Shown piece after piece: positions 37,834 through 53,175 of a DNA stretch of 64,000 bases; position 1 is the stretch's first letter; every line of letters begins with the position of its first letter. The position numbers and the translations under genes are program-made. The DNA comes from Lytechinus variegatus. Taxonomy: Eukaryota; Echinodermata; Echinoidea; Temnopleuroida; Toxopneustidae. The stretch spans positions 37,563,733 to 37,627,732 of the forward strand of contig NC_054747.1 of assembly GCF_018143015.1 (NCBI RefSeq), given 5' to 3'. The notes below the pieces were generated by a model. The model saw nothing but the letters and a program-made list of their open reading frames with translations, searched no databases and had not been told where the DNA came from.

Positions 37834-38749
37834 GTATGTATTTAAAGTATATACCCGCGATTAATTTTGATTTAAAATAGCGGTCATTTGTAAGGTTTAA
37901 AATTGATTTATTATCGATGAAGTTCGATCGTGCATAGCACAGCTGGCATACAGATGGAAGGGGGGGTGGGGCGGTGGCCCCCAAATTTTCCATGAGGTAC
38001 ATGTATTACGGAATTTTCTGAATGTCATGTTTCAAGCTATCTCGAAGCCTCATGAACAGGTATTTTTTTTCTCGCTCGCTTCTCTCGCTCAGGACTTATA
38101 TTAAGCAACACTTTTGTCACACGTGCCATCTTGTGCCCCCTCCTCACACTACCGCCGCTTAGAGCTTAGTCCAGATATGCTCATGAACAAATCCTCGGTT
38201 CACGGTTGCTACGATGCTTACAGAGACCATGAAAAAAAAGAGAAACGGCCCGGGGAAAAAGGAAAGAGAGCCTCGGGCTGAATGAGATTATTAACTGAAT
38301 ATTATGTCAAAATCTATCACAAAATTTGATTTTTGTAATAAATATGTCTCGCTGGATCGCAACTTCTTATTTTTTTTTTTTTAAATAAATTTTGCTCAAT
38401 ACGCCATATCTGAGCCCCTCAAAATATTTGCCTCATTATTATTGGCCTGTTCATATACCATTATGACCGTGAAGGCTTTACTACTACCCCCCCCCCCCCC
38501 CCACGAACCCGACGGTTAAGACAAAACTTTTCAACCCTCTGTCTAAAACAAAATATTGCTCCCGAAAAAATTGAAAAGCAAAAAAAAAGGGGTTCACAAA
38601 AAATGGAGGTCATTTTGGTGCAGAGAAATTTTAAAAGCAAAAAAAAATTAGTGAAGATCATCCCGTTTTGTTTAATACATTTATCCATTTATTCACAACT
38701 GAATTCCAGAATTTCAGGGGTGTTTAAGAGGCCTGTACGCAGCACTTAC

Positions 38750-38804
38750 CTCCAATGAAAATCTTGGGAGTGGTTCGATCAGCACCCTCGCTTCCCAGAG
38801 CCAT
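38750..38804 (-). CDS. Orphan first-exon candidate (MALGSEGADRTTPKIFIG)
   Basis: On the minus strand an ATG at 38804 opens 18 clean codons followed by GGAG|GTAAGTGC, a near-consensus donor, in phase 1. No further exon of its own can be seen. Its phase would fit the phase-1 exons of the receptor-like gene lying downstream on the same strand, so it could be an alternative first exon lacking a signal peptide, or the start of an unrecognised gene, or chance. Confidence 0.25.
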
Positions 38805-39734
38805 GTAAAAGACAGAATGATTAGATAACGGCGCGCTGCACCCAAGACATACCCCCTTTGCTTTACCCCCTTTGATTTTACCCCCTTCTACCGGCCGCGC
38901 ATAATAATTCGGGGAAACCCCTCCGCCACTCATCGGTGATGAAGTCATCAGTGCGCAGAACATCATAACGCTACTCGGTCGTACATTGTAAGGATCGGCC
39001 CATCTAATTTTGTTTTTAGTGATAGATGCATGTTCTTAACGATATATTTACAGGTATGTATTCATACTTTGTTTAGTATGATCGATAATATGATATTTAC
39101 AGGATTTTCTGCATGGAAAATTCACAAATTTTAAGTTGCTTTCGTACTAACAAGTCGCATACCGTCGCGCTGTTCACGTATAAAAGTTATGTTTCATTGG
39201 CTGTACAAGAAAATGCGATTCCCAATGGTGTCGCAGTGTGTTATATTCGGTTGAAAATATTCAGTTGAAATTTAAGTTCAATTCTTGAATTTCAACTGAA
39301 TATACGCTACTATTATCAATTTACAACTGATTATTTTTTAATAGCTGGTAAGGATGGATATAAAGTCTTTTTAAAGAAAAATCAGAAATATTGCAACTTA
39401 TCATGCAAGATATGTGACACCAAATTCAAAAGATTGCTTAAACAGTTTTTACAAAACAAATAAGAAAAGTTCCAAAGTTGGGAGATGCAAAGAACAAATG
39501 AGTTTGGATAGAATGCCAACGAGCATAATTTTTTTAAAAATCATTTTCTGTCAGAAAAATTTACAGGGGTACATGTACATGATGCATGTAGCCCCCGAAA
39601 ATTTGTACGAGACCCTCTTGGTAATTAATTAGTACAATCTTTATTGGTTTTGTTATTGTTCTCATCATTTGAAGGAAAGCCTTGCAGATGAGAGAGAGAA
39701 AAAATTGATGGAAGAAACAAAGCCTGGATAGAGA

Positions 39735-44020
<4,286 letters not shown>

Positions 44021-44039
44021 TATTCCAAACTTTGGAGAC

Positions 44040-44395
44040 TCCAGAATAATAATAATCCACTTTTATATAGCACTGAAGACATCAGAAAGCAGTCTCTAAG
44101 CGCTTTACAGATATATTATTATCCCGGTCATCGGATTCCGATGTGCCGACATACAGTGTATGCACTTTTTCCACTCCCTGGGGAGCATTCCAATAAGAGT
44201 TCCGAGACTTGATTGCTAGGCATACTACATAGGCTTTCGCTTCCTACGGGTACCCATTTAGCACCTGGGTGGAGAGTGGCAAAGTGTGGATTGACGCCTT
44301 ACCAAAGGACGCTAGGCCATGGTGGGATTCGAACACGTGATTCTGATTACAAGGCGAGAGTCAGAATCGCTACATCACGACGCTTCCAGAGAATT
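44040..44395 (-). mobile_element. tRNA-derived SINE, long type
   Basis: The complement of box B (GGATTCGAACACGTG) is near 44327 and the box A region lies near 44360-44385. The body includes GCACTTTTTCCACTCCCTGG, shared with 17125-17290, and the left end has AATAATAATAATCC. It overlaps the DNAJC24 3' UTR. Confidence 0.72.
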
Positions 44396-44865
44396 CAGCC
44401 GCTACGCTTATCTTCTCTGCTCCAATTAGGACTTGCACAGAACCTCTCCGACTGCAGCTCCATTGCTTGCCTGTGAGACAGAGGATAGCCTTCAAAATTT
44501 TGCTGCTAGTCTTCAAGTCACTCAATCACAGAAGTCCAGGGTACAGTAACACAAAGGTTAGCGATCAATCGTACACTTGATTTTTACGATTGATTGTACA
44601 CTGTAGCCAATGGTATCAGTCGTAGAAAAATGTTCTACGACCATTGCTAAGTTTTGTGGTACGGGCTCCAGAATACATTGATAACGTTCTAATTCATCGT
44701 TATCAAGTCCATAATACTTGTTCATCATCGTCATCAGCCTGGCTTGTTCAGCACCTTTCCAAGAGCCGTGCAGGTGAAATGTCCTCCTCTATGGTCAGTG
44801 CAAGACTATGGAATCACCTGCATGCTGCAGTTCAGGATAGCCATCTGTTAGAGGAAACCAAAACC
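44395..44865 (+). pseudogene. LINE reverse-transcriptase C-terminal remnant, split by a hairpin MITE
   Basis: Codons before the insertion read LHCLPVRQRIAFKILLLVFK and SLNHRSP with small frame damage at the left; after it EYIDNVLIHRY and SARLWNHLHAAVQDSHLLEE. This is the familiar C-terminal part of CR1/L2/Jockey-type non-LTR reverse transcriptases (HWLPVRQRI.FKILLLVFK..LN..AP.YI..LL..Y ... LWNSLP..IR). Only the 3' end survives. The 127-bp hairpin at 44540-44666 interrupts it and another foldback begins at its right edge. Confidence 0.75.
44540..44666. mobile_element. Hairpin MITE 'GTAACACAAAG' family, inserted in the LINE
   Basis: 127 bp between a TCCAG direct repeat (44535-44539 and 44667-44671). 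Termini GGTACAGTAACACAAAGG and (reversed) GCCCGTACCACAAAAC are inverted. Removing the element and one TCCAG joins NHRSP to EYIDNVL in one LINE frame, so the borders are well fixed. Confidence 0.85.
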
Positions 44866-45360
44866 CAAAGAGAGAAGCAATCTTATTGGAAAGAGTAAAA
44901 CACGAGGAACAATTTAAAACAAGTTTCATCAAAATCGGCTGTGAAATAAGCAAGTTGTGGACGTTTAAATTGGCTGATTTTGTGGACTTCCTTACATTTG
45001 TATTGTACACAAAGTTTCAGATTTTCCCCTTTATTTTACATATTTCACATCATTTCCTCCTGACCTTGACATATGTGGTGTGACTTATATTTTCCTACGA
45101 CATATTTTATGCCCAGAAGGAGGCAAGATGCAATTTGAAAGATAATGGGGAAAATCTGAAAAATTATGTACAAAACAAATTGAGAGTTGTCCACAGAATC
45201 TGCCATTTTGAAGCACGTTTGCCAATTTGAGGATCCCATAGAAAGTGCAACAAGACTTTTTAAACGTCCATAACTTGCTTACTTCACAACCAATTTTGAT
45301 GAAACTTGTTTGAAATTGTTCCTCTCATTCTACTCTTTCCAATAAGCTTGTTTTTCTTCT
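44866..45360. mobile_element. Foldback MITE family E
   Basis: Arms of about 90 bp: AAGCAATCTTATTGGAAAGAG, GAGGAACAATTTAAAACAAG and TTTCATCAAAATCGGCTGTG on the left, with complements ending CTCTTTCCAATAAGCTTG on the right. It includes the same TTTCATCAAAATCGG motif as families A and B. Confidence 0.85.
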
Positions 45361-47023
45361 TGGGTTATGGTTTCCTTCAACTCCTTTCCATCTTGATATG
45401 AGGACAATGAATCTCATGGACAAAGCCTTTAGATGATTCTGAGGGTCCATGATATACTTTGTACACATGACTTTGGCCAAGGCCGGGGTCAAGACCGGCA
45501 AAACTTTGCGTTGAGGCAGTCCTTGACTACATCCCAGGTAATCATATCGCATAAATAACATGTTTAGATCGTCTTCATTCATATGATGCAACTTAATATG
45601 TAACCTTCATTATGAAAAATAAGTTGAATAAATTACCAACATATCCACAATGCCATCTCTCTTGATCAATTTAAGACCTTGCTGAAAATCTATCCTTCAA
45701 TGTTCAAGTATCTCCACTCTGTATATCGCTTGTGGGTTGGTCTATTATGGAGGTGCACATCTTTGTTTCATTCTGTTTTCTTTTGTTTTTTTTTAATTTA
45801 ATTAATATCATAATTTAAATATAATATAATTACTGTTACAAGACATTGACCATATAAACCCTATGTTTAAATCAACTTTATTATTCGTGCTGTCTTGTAG
45901 ACTTATTTATACTTGTCATCTCATTTGTAAACTTCATTTTTTTGTAAGCATTATTTTGCATTTGTAATGCACAAGTGAAAGGCAAATTTCCCGTCAGGGG
46001 ATAAGTTATCAATTCAATTTGAGATTTGGCAATTTATTCATTTATTGAATACAGAAGTCCTGGTAAATATTAGTTGAAAATTGAATCCTCAGAAACATCT
46101 GTATGAAACGCCTTACAAATATTTAAAATCATATTTATAATGTAGCATGTATGGCCATTGCATTGTATGCATTTGACAATTTGTAAATGTATCTTTTTTT
46201 TATACAGTCAAAATGGCTGTAAAGTCACATGGATTGAAAAGGAAGACCCTCAGGTTTTAGTTATTTATTTAATCTCTTTTCTTTCTCTGCATCCATGTGG
46301 CTCTACGTATTGATGCAGTATTTGGTACCCTGGGGTACCAAATAATAATCCGCCATTTTGTTGAATTATTTATTTTATTTTTTGCGCTGTACCCTGGGTT
46401 ACCAAAAAATGTGTACAAGTATATTTTAATGTTTTGTACAGATTTTTTTTTCTTTTTAGTGATCTTATGTAACAATTAATGCATGCAAATGATAACTTTA
46501 TTCTAATTTTCATGCAATACCATCGCAAATGCGCGAGTAATAAGCCTACACCACCCCCACCGCGTGTACCAGGGCGAGTTCTGGGACTATAAGCTAATCT
46601 TTTGTGTAAGTTAGTTGTCGAAAAGTATACTTAAATTCTTAAGTATAACATAAATTGTTTACTATTATTGGTATTAGATTGTATTACAGAAAGGAAATAG
46701 GCATTGTGATCATTGCCCTCATTCATTGTCATGATTGTCGCACCGATCGTACGACCGTGATCACCATGACAACAATGTAACTGTACACTATTACAACACG
46801 AGATGGCGCTGCACAACGCCGTAACCCGGGGTACTACGGTACCCCGGTGTACGGCGTGGTGCATCATTATATACTACTTGTGTATGTTCCTTATATATTT
46901 AATTATGTCTAATAAATGAATAGTAATAATGACAATGATCTCCCATGGACTTGGGTCATTCTTAGAATCATGTGCATTTGCACATACAGTTTTTGCAAAG
47001 CTTTTTCATCTTTGTTCATTTAT
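45361..47023. other. No gene seen; short 'GGTACC' palindromes
   Basis: AT-rich. Two similar patches, near 46321-46405 (GGTACCCTGGGGTACCAAAT; TACCCTGGGTTACC) and 46805-46865 (GGGGTACTACGGTACCCCGG), carry short palindromes. I cannot assign them to an element. Confidence 0.4.
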
Positions 47024-48200
47024 TACAAGGGAAGTTCGCCCTGATTATGATAAGTTGGTTTTAATATTTAAGCAGAAAAAATAGAGAAAAATATTGGTGA
47101 ATGCTCAATGAAAAAGTGTCAGATAGAAAAAAAGTCAAAGTTTTTATTTTTATTTCATATATGCTATCTTTTTGTTAAATTAACTGTATTTATTCCTTTC
47201 CCTTTTAATTTTGTTTTTCAAGCATTTCAAGAGCTCTTTCAGCACAGAAGATTTGCACAGTTTTTGCATGATACAAATCAGTGCGTTATATGACGTGTGA
47301 TATTAGCTCCCCAAAAAAAGAATTGATTTCATATATTCATGTGTTGTGGATACATCATCACTTCAAATTGTCTTTTATAAGCAAAATAGTTGTATTCTTC
47401 ATAATCAATTTTAAAAAGGGGTTTTATGGGATTGATATTACATGATACATGTGTACAGGGAAGGTGCTTGCACATATGAATTCACAAATTTAGAACTTTA
47501 ATATTTTGAATAATCTTTTCCTTAAAGGAGAATGAAACAATTGGAGCAAGATGGCTTGTGTGAAAACAGAAAAATCAAAGAAACAGATCAACGAAAGTTT
47601 GAGAAAATTCGGACAAATAATGAGAAAGTTATGAGCATTTGAATATTGCGATCACTAATGCTATGGAGATAGCAAATTGGCAATGCGACAAAGATGTGTG
47701 ATGTCACTTGTGAACAACTCTCCCCATTACTTTAGTATACATGTATATTTCACTAGAATTGCCTCTTTTATCACATCTATCCATAAATCATGTGTTCTGT
47801 CTACATGAGGGCATGTAATGCATATTTTTTAAGAATACATCATGGATAAAGAGTTTGTATCATAAGAAAAAGCAAAAAGAGACATTTTGAGGGTATTTTA
47901 TAGTCCACCAAAGGGAAAGTTGTTCATCAGTGACATCACACACCCTTGTCGCATTGCCAATGTGAGGATCTCCATAGCATTAGTGATTGCAATATTCAAA
48001 TGCTCATAACTTTCTCATTATTTGTCCGATTTTTCTCAAACTTTCTTTATTCTTATTCTTTGATTTTTCTGTTTTTACACAAGCCTATTTGTTCCAAAGG
48101 TTTCATTCCCCTTTAATGGATTTTTATGAAACCTTTACCAATATTTTTCTATAACTTTTCTGCTTTTATGAAGACCAAGCTAGGGCAGTGCTGCATTGGA
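47024..48200. mobile_element. Family D foldback, interrupted by a family C foldback
   Basis: The left arm AGGGAAGTTCGCCCTGATTA and AGCAGAAAAAATAGAGAAAA (47028-47105) pairs with the right arm TATTTTTCTATAACTTTTCTG (about 48145-48170). The family C element 47522-48116 lies immediately before the right arm. A second family D copy is at 50530-51273. Confidence 0.7.
47522..48116. mobile_element. TTAA foldback MITE family C
   Basis: Starts TTAAAGGAGAATGAAAC and ends GTTTCATTCCCCTTTAA with TTAA at each border. The arms of about 190 bp carry GAAAATTCGGACAAATAATG and AGAAAGTTATGAGCATTTG and their complements; TGTGATGTCACTTGTGAACA pairs with TGTTCATCAGTGACATCACA. Confidence 0.9.
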
Positions 48201-48414
48201 CAGATATGATTCTTGTTAATTTGTAAATATGGTATGTTTTGGAATCATTTATATAACCTTCCTCTCTCGCTGTCACAATTCTGTTATTCTCCCCTCCCCC
48301 CCTCTCATTTTGTCCCCTCCCGTGTGTGTGTTTGAGTTTAACAGACGTGTAGCAATCTGATTTATTTATTTAGGACCAACATTTAATGTCAATATTGAAA
48401 AAAGGGATGGGGTG

Positions 48415-48714
48415 GGGTGTTTCATAGAGTCAAGTGTGACGTAACTTGCCAACATGCAATTTGATGGATGCACAGGATTGCACATTCATGATCTGAGCAA
48501 TGCATTATATACCGCATATAACTGGGAATTTAAATGCGACTCCAAGTAGCACTGAGCTGTTCAAGTTAAGAGTGAGTTTAAGAACGTCTAGTGATCTTCC
48601 CTTGTGGTAAATGTTCACCGTTCAATGTTCATTGGTGATTATTTAGCGCCTCAAAAATGGTTCACAAGTTTTTAGTCCCTCTTAACTTGTGAACAGCTTT
48701 ATGAAACGCCCACC
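48415..48714. mobile_element. Chimeric foldback: left end of one hairpin family, right end of another
   Basis: 48415-48550 follows the 20803-21013 family (GGTGTTTCATAGAGTCAAG ... AATTTAAATGCGACTCCAAG). From 48551 the sequence follows the 19881-20053 family (GAGCTGTTCAAGTTAAGAG ... CTTGTGAACAGCTTTATGAA). The first lacks its right terminus and the second its left terminus. Confidence 0.7.
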
Positions 48715-49129
48715 AGCGCTCAAATCTCAAACCTATGCATCAATTTGTAACTTCCTTAATTGTAGCTTGTACCTGCTTCCCATCTCTCTCTTTTGCTGTT
48801 TATACCACCCTCTCCTGCCATCTTCTCTCTCTCCTTTCTCTTTCCCACCTTTGCCTCATCTGTCTCTCCCTCACCCATTTCTAACCCACACAATCCCACC
48901 CAAATTCTCTGAAAACCCATGGTGTATCAGGCTCCATGACATTTGCTCTGGCGACAATTGCTTCAATGGAAAATCTGCATGTTAAGCCAAACATAAAACC
49001 ATGCCTCTAACACTAATTAAACCGTACTCCCATATCTTTCCATTATTCTGAACCATAAACTCTATTACAATCCTACATGTAATAATTAAGATAGTGAGAC
49101 CGGAGACAATGTGTCATCGGTGCATTATA

Positions 49130-49505
49130 CCCGCATACATTCGTAATTCCGAAGCTTCGTAATTCCAAAGCTTCGTTATTCCGAAGGTTCGGATATTGCA
49201 AAGGTTCGTTATTCCGAAGGTTCATATTTCCGAAGGTTCATTAGTCCGAAAACGAAATGATTAACGAACCTTATTTAGTTTTCGGACTAATGAACCTTCG
49301 GAACAACGAACCTTATTACGTTTTCGGATTAATGAACCTTCGGAACAACAAACCTTATTCGTTGTCAGATTAACGAACCTTCGGAACATCAAACCTTCTT
49401 TCGTTTTTGGATTAACGAACCCTTTACGCTTTCGGACTAACGAACATCGAGGTATAGGCAATTTACGGAATTACGAACCTTTGGAATAACGAAGTGTAAC
49501 CCATT
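49130..49505. repeat. Foldback array of 'TTCGTTATTCCGAAGG' units
   Basis: The left half has forward units (CGTAATTCCGAAGCTTCG, GTTCGTTATTCCGAAGG) and the right half the reverse (CGAACCTTCGGAACAACG, repeated with TTTTCGGATTAATGAACC). The outer flanks GCATTATACCC and CCATTATACCC are similar but not inverted. About twelve units, non-coding. Confidence 0.85.
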
Positions 49506-50529
49506 ATACCCACCCAGTCTGTCTGGCATACAAAATAGTCTGCAGGCACAGACCCTGATTGAAACTTTGATCAACAAGTGTGTCTCCACGCAAAGACTAG
49601 CACATGAGCAAGAGGGCCTTCAGTACACAAGGCTGCAATTCAGACCCTTTACTCGAGTGAAGGGCTTGCACAGCAAACTACATACAAAATACTAATCAAA
49701 TCACAGTCAACTGAAAGAATTCTGTAATAAATACTCAAACTCCTCTTTGAGTTTTATTGAATAAAATTCACATTTTCATGATATCAAAACAACAAACATA
49801 ACAAAAACATAGAACTTTACATATGTACACCAAATACACAGCTGTACACTTTACACAATGACTTCAAAAACGGACAATAAAAAAACGGTGAAGTCACTCA
49901 CTTCGTCTCCTTCATACACGTTACTAAAACAATATGACAATACGTAAGTGATAAGTACAACAGGAATAGTTTATATACATAGACACGTTCATGTTCCTAG
50001 TAAAATAAAATTCATATTTTGTTGCATATAATTTGTTATACATGTATTTACACTAGATGAAGATTTATAAAATGCACATCGCTCCAAGTCAGAGTTATCT
50101 TTAGTATGTGCAAAATAAACTATCATTCTTTCTAAACACACATTTATCATAACTATGTGCAAATATTCTAAGCACATAATTTTCAATACAATTTATTACT
50201 CTATGATATATACATAGAAATGTTTCCTCCACTGGCTTTTGCATGAAAAACTATCAGAAAATTGCATTTGTTAATTTTCCATGTAGAAGCCAGGGGTAGT
50301 TAGTCGTATAATAGATATTTCTAATAATTATTTCTTGATGTTGCATCTGTGCATTTCATAAACGTATCTTTTCATCGTGAATATTTCAAGCAGATTTACA
50401 GGTTGAAGTGAAAAACAGAAACAAATGGCACTTTGTTACTCATGAGCACAGACCCGATAAAAAAAAAAAAGAAATGAGTGCTCCTTCAGAAAGCAGTTGA
50501 TCGTAAAGTTAAGGCTAGAGTTCTAGCAT
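49506..50529. other. No gene seen
   Basis: AT-rich, no repeat family recognised except a short A run at 50461. The stretch could belong to an untranslated region, but nothing in the sequence shows this. Confidence 0.35.
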
Positions 50530-51273
50530 GAAAGGGGAAGTTCGCCCTGTTTGATAAGTTTATTTTAATAAAAACAGAAAAATTAGAGAATATTTGTGAC
50601 AGTGAAGGTCGGATGAACATCCCTCAAAGAATAAGAGTTATGAAATTGACTGTTTTTTGTTTTGTTTATGAATCATATGAGAGCAGCTTGCCTATCATAT
50701 AATATACATTTCAAGAATTCCACGGGGTTTTTTTGCGCATAGAAGTGGGTACATGCATTGATGTGTCTGATGCTATAGACACCCCACAAATAAAATCACT
50801 TTCATTCTTTTAATTTTTTTTTAAGGAGCTGCTCCCCTATGACATCACAAAAATACAAAATTACAAAGAAGCAAGTCTCCTCACACCGCTCTTTATCAAA
50901 GAGATGCATCAACGAATGGAAAAAGCTCCCCTCAAATGTAGTCGAGAGCCCATCTTTAAACAGCTTCAAATCCAATTTCTTGGAACATTGGAACTCCATA
51001 AAAGAGAAATTTGACCCTCATGAAAGTTTTGCCTGTCCATGTTCGATTTTTGTACAGCACCGTTAAAAGTGTTTGGAATTCTTCATGAGAAGTCACCGAG
51101 AGGCAAATAAGTTGTTAACTTTATATGCCTACATCCAAGGTATAAAATCCAAGTTCAAACAGTCATAACTCTGTTTTTCTTTGGATTTTAATCTAACCTC
51201 CAACATTTTCTATAATTTTTCTGCTATTATTCAAACTAACTTATTATCAGGGATAGTGTAGCTTCCCCTTTAA
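50530..51273. mobile_element. Family D foldback MITE carrying a captured LINE tail
   Basis: Starts GAAAGGGGAAGTTCGCCCTG and ends GCTTCCCCTTTAA; arms include CAGAAAAATTAGAGAATATT and AATATTTTCTATAATTTTTCTG-like complements. Its centre holds the open LINE fragment at 50839-51066. Confidence 0.8.
50839..51066 (+). pseudogene. LINE reverse-transcriptase C-terminal fragment inside a MITE
   Basis: The open frame reads SLSKRCINEWKKLPSNVVES and PSLNSFKSNFLEHW, the typical end of a non-LTR retrotransposon protein (R..NxWNxLPxxVVxAxSxNxFKxxLDxxW). It is about 75 codons, open to a stop at 51064-51066. It lies between the two arms of the foldback at 50530-51273. A functional gene is not indicated. Confidence 0.7.
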
Positions 51274-51597
51274 GCTTTGTTCCAGAGAGACCCTCTCTGC
51301 AGGGATGCCAACCTTGTAAGAAAATGGCAAATTTTTTAGGGATAATAAAATTATAAAAAACAATAAAAGCAGGGGTATTTTCTACTTTCCTGTAATTCCA
51401 GATTTTGAAAAATAAACAAGAAAAAAAAATCTCTGAATCCAGTGGTATTCAACAAAAATGATGAAATACAATCACAACACCTAGCACCTTCCAATCCATC
51501 AATGGGCACAAAACAAACAGTATTTTGAGAAGTGACAAAAATATATAAAGAGTGAGTTTTTACGTAATGAACCCATTTACATTGTTATTCTCTTTTA

Positions 51598-52052
51598 GGA
51601 CTGTATTCCGCAGTCTGGTTTAACTTTGGACATTGTCCAACTCTATGCTAAAATTATGGAAAGCCAAAAATGTCAAAATTCTCTGTTCATTCATTCACTG
51701 TGTTTTGTCATCATGCTATAATGGGGATGAAAACTAATTCAAATATTCCTGAAAGGTTATGAATGAACTGGGCAAGGACAATCATGAATGAATTGGGCAG
51801 CAAAGGTACTGATGAATTAAACATCTACTGTTAGATATTAGTGTCACTTGGCTTTCCATAGTTAAACCAAAACTTGGAGACCAGGGACCTGTAACACAAA
51901 GTTTAGCAATGATCGTATATCATTTTTCTATGATTGATTCCATTGACTACAAAGTACAATCAATCATGAAAATGAAGGGTACAATTAATCGCTAACCTTT
52001 GTGTTACAGGACCCAGGATTTAAATCAAACCAAGTTCAGAATAAAGACCAAG
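51598..52052. mobile_element. 'TTAAACCACAACTTTAAACC' foldback, interrupted copy
   Basis: Left GTATTCCGCAGTCTGGTTTAAC and right TTCAGAATAAAGACC with inner GCCAAAAATGTCAAAATTCTC and TTGGCTTTCCATAGTTAAACC follow the intact relative at 55355-55672. A 127-bp hairpin is inserted at 51886-52012. Confidence 0.78.
51886..52012. mobile_element. Hairpin MITE 'GTAACACAAAG' family, nested copy
   Basis: 127 bp with ends GACCTGTAACACAAAG and (reversed) GTCCTGTAACACAAAGG, flanked by CCAGG direct repeats (51881-51885 and 52013-52017). The relative at 41518-41590 shows the uninterrupted site (TTAAACCAGGGTTTGATG). Confidence 0.88.
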
Positions 52053-52335
52053 ACATTTTGGTGACAAAGATGTACATGGAAACATAAAATGACAAATACA
52101 ATTATGTGCACAATAAAATCATTTACAAAGTCATGGAATATATTAAAAACAAGTAGAACAGCAAAATTTTGATTTTCCGAATAATGGATTTGATTGAAAT
52201 GCAGTAAACTTCTGAGTGTTTGCCTCTCTCAATCCCCATTGACTTGTGTTGCTAGTATGTACATGTGTACGACCGGCCCGGACCACATCAGGGGCCAATT
52301 TTTAGCAGGGTGATCGGCAATCAAAAGCAACTCAA

Positions 52336-52912
52336 TTAAAGGGATGGTCCGGGTTGAAAATATATATATCTCAATACATAGAGTAGAATTCACTGAGCAA
52401 TGTGCCAAAAATTTCATCAGAATCGGATAACAAATAACAAAGTTATTGAAGTTTAAAATTTAGCAATATTTTGTGATAACAGTTGTCACGAATATTCATT
52501 AGGTGGGCCGATGATACCACATCTCCACTTTCCGTTTTTTTATGTTATTATATAAAGTCATAATTTCTTCATTATTTCATACTTGTGTGAATAATATGTC
52601 TCCCTTATAATGAAATAAGTTGCAGCAATAAATATCTAATGCACTAAATCAGTTGCCAATTAATTTTTCTACTTCTTGAAAGAAAAAATTTGAATAAACC
52701 TAATTTCATATAATAGAATACAAAAGAACAAGTGGAGATGTGACATCATCAGCCCACCTAATGAATATTCATGACTGTTTTCACAAAATATTGCTAAACT
52801 TTAAAATTCAATAATTCTTTGTTATCGGATTTTGATGAAATTTTTGGCATTTCGCTAAGTGAATTCTACTCGATTAAGCTATGCATACTTTCAGCCCGGA
52901 CCATCCCTTTAA
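52336..52912. mobile_element. TTAA foldback MITE family B
   Basis: Starts TTAAAGGGATGGTCCGGG and ends CCCGGACCATCCCTTTAA, with TTAA at both borders and arms of about 190 bp containing TTTCATCAGAATCGGATAAC and ATTCATTAGGTGGGCCGATG with complements. Related to 35885-36386. Confidence 0.92.
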
Positions 52913-53042
52913 ACACAATTTGATTTTCAACAAATCGAAAACGAGCATTTCAGTTATGTAGGACATGCATTTGATATTTTCAGTTGGGATAAAACAAAAT
53001 CTTTCTGCAATGCGCCCTCCCACTGATCACTATGTAAGCAGC

Positions 53043-53175
53043 TGGGCAATTCCATGAAAATTGAACATCCAATGCCCTAACCTTCATGAAATTTTCTGTC
53101 TCTGATTTCTTGTTCTTTTGACAGTCTGTAATGTAATCACAGGACCATGACTTGGTCAGTTTATGTTCAAATTCT
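53043..53175. mobile_element. Single arm of the 'TGGGCAATTCCAT' foldback
   Basis: CTGGGCAATTCCATGAAAAT then ACCTTCATGAAATTTTCTGT, GATTTCTTGTTCTTTTGACAG and CTTGGTCAGTTTATG run parallel to 16284-16425; no right arm follows. From 53176 to 54447 the sequence is AT-rich without recognised features. Confidence 0.65.

Noticed and set aside
38461-38688. Reverse-strand 75-codon frame ending in Gly/Val run
   Set aside because: It translates a poly-C tract and A-rich sequence; no splice context or family signature.
46300-46870. Possible element with GGTACC palindromes
   Set aside because: The short palindromes are not backed by extended arms or a second copy in the window.
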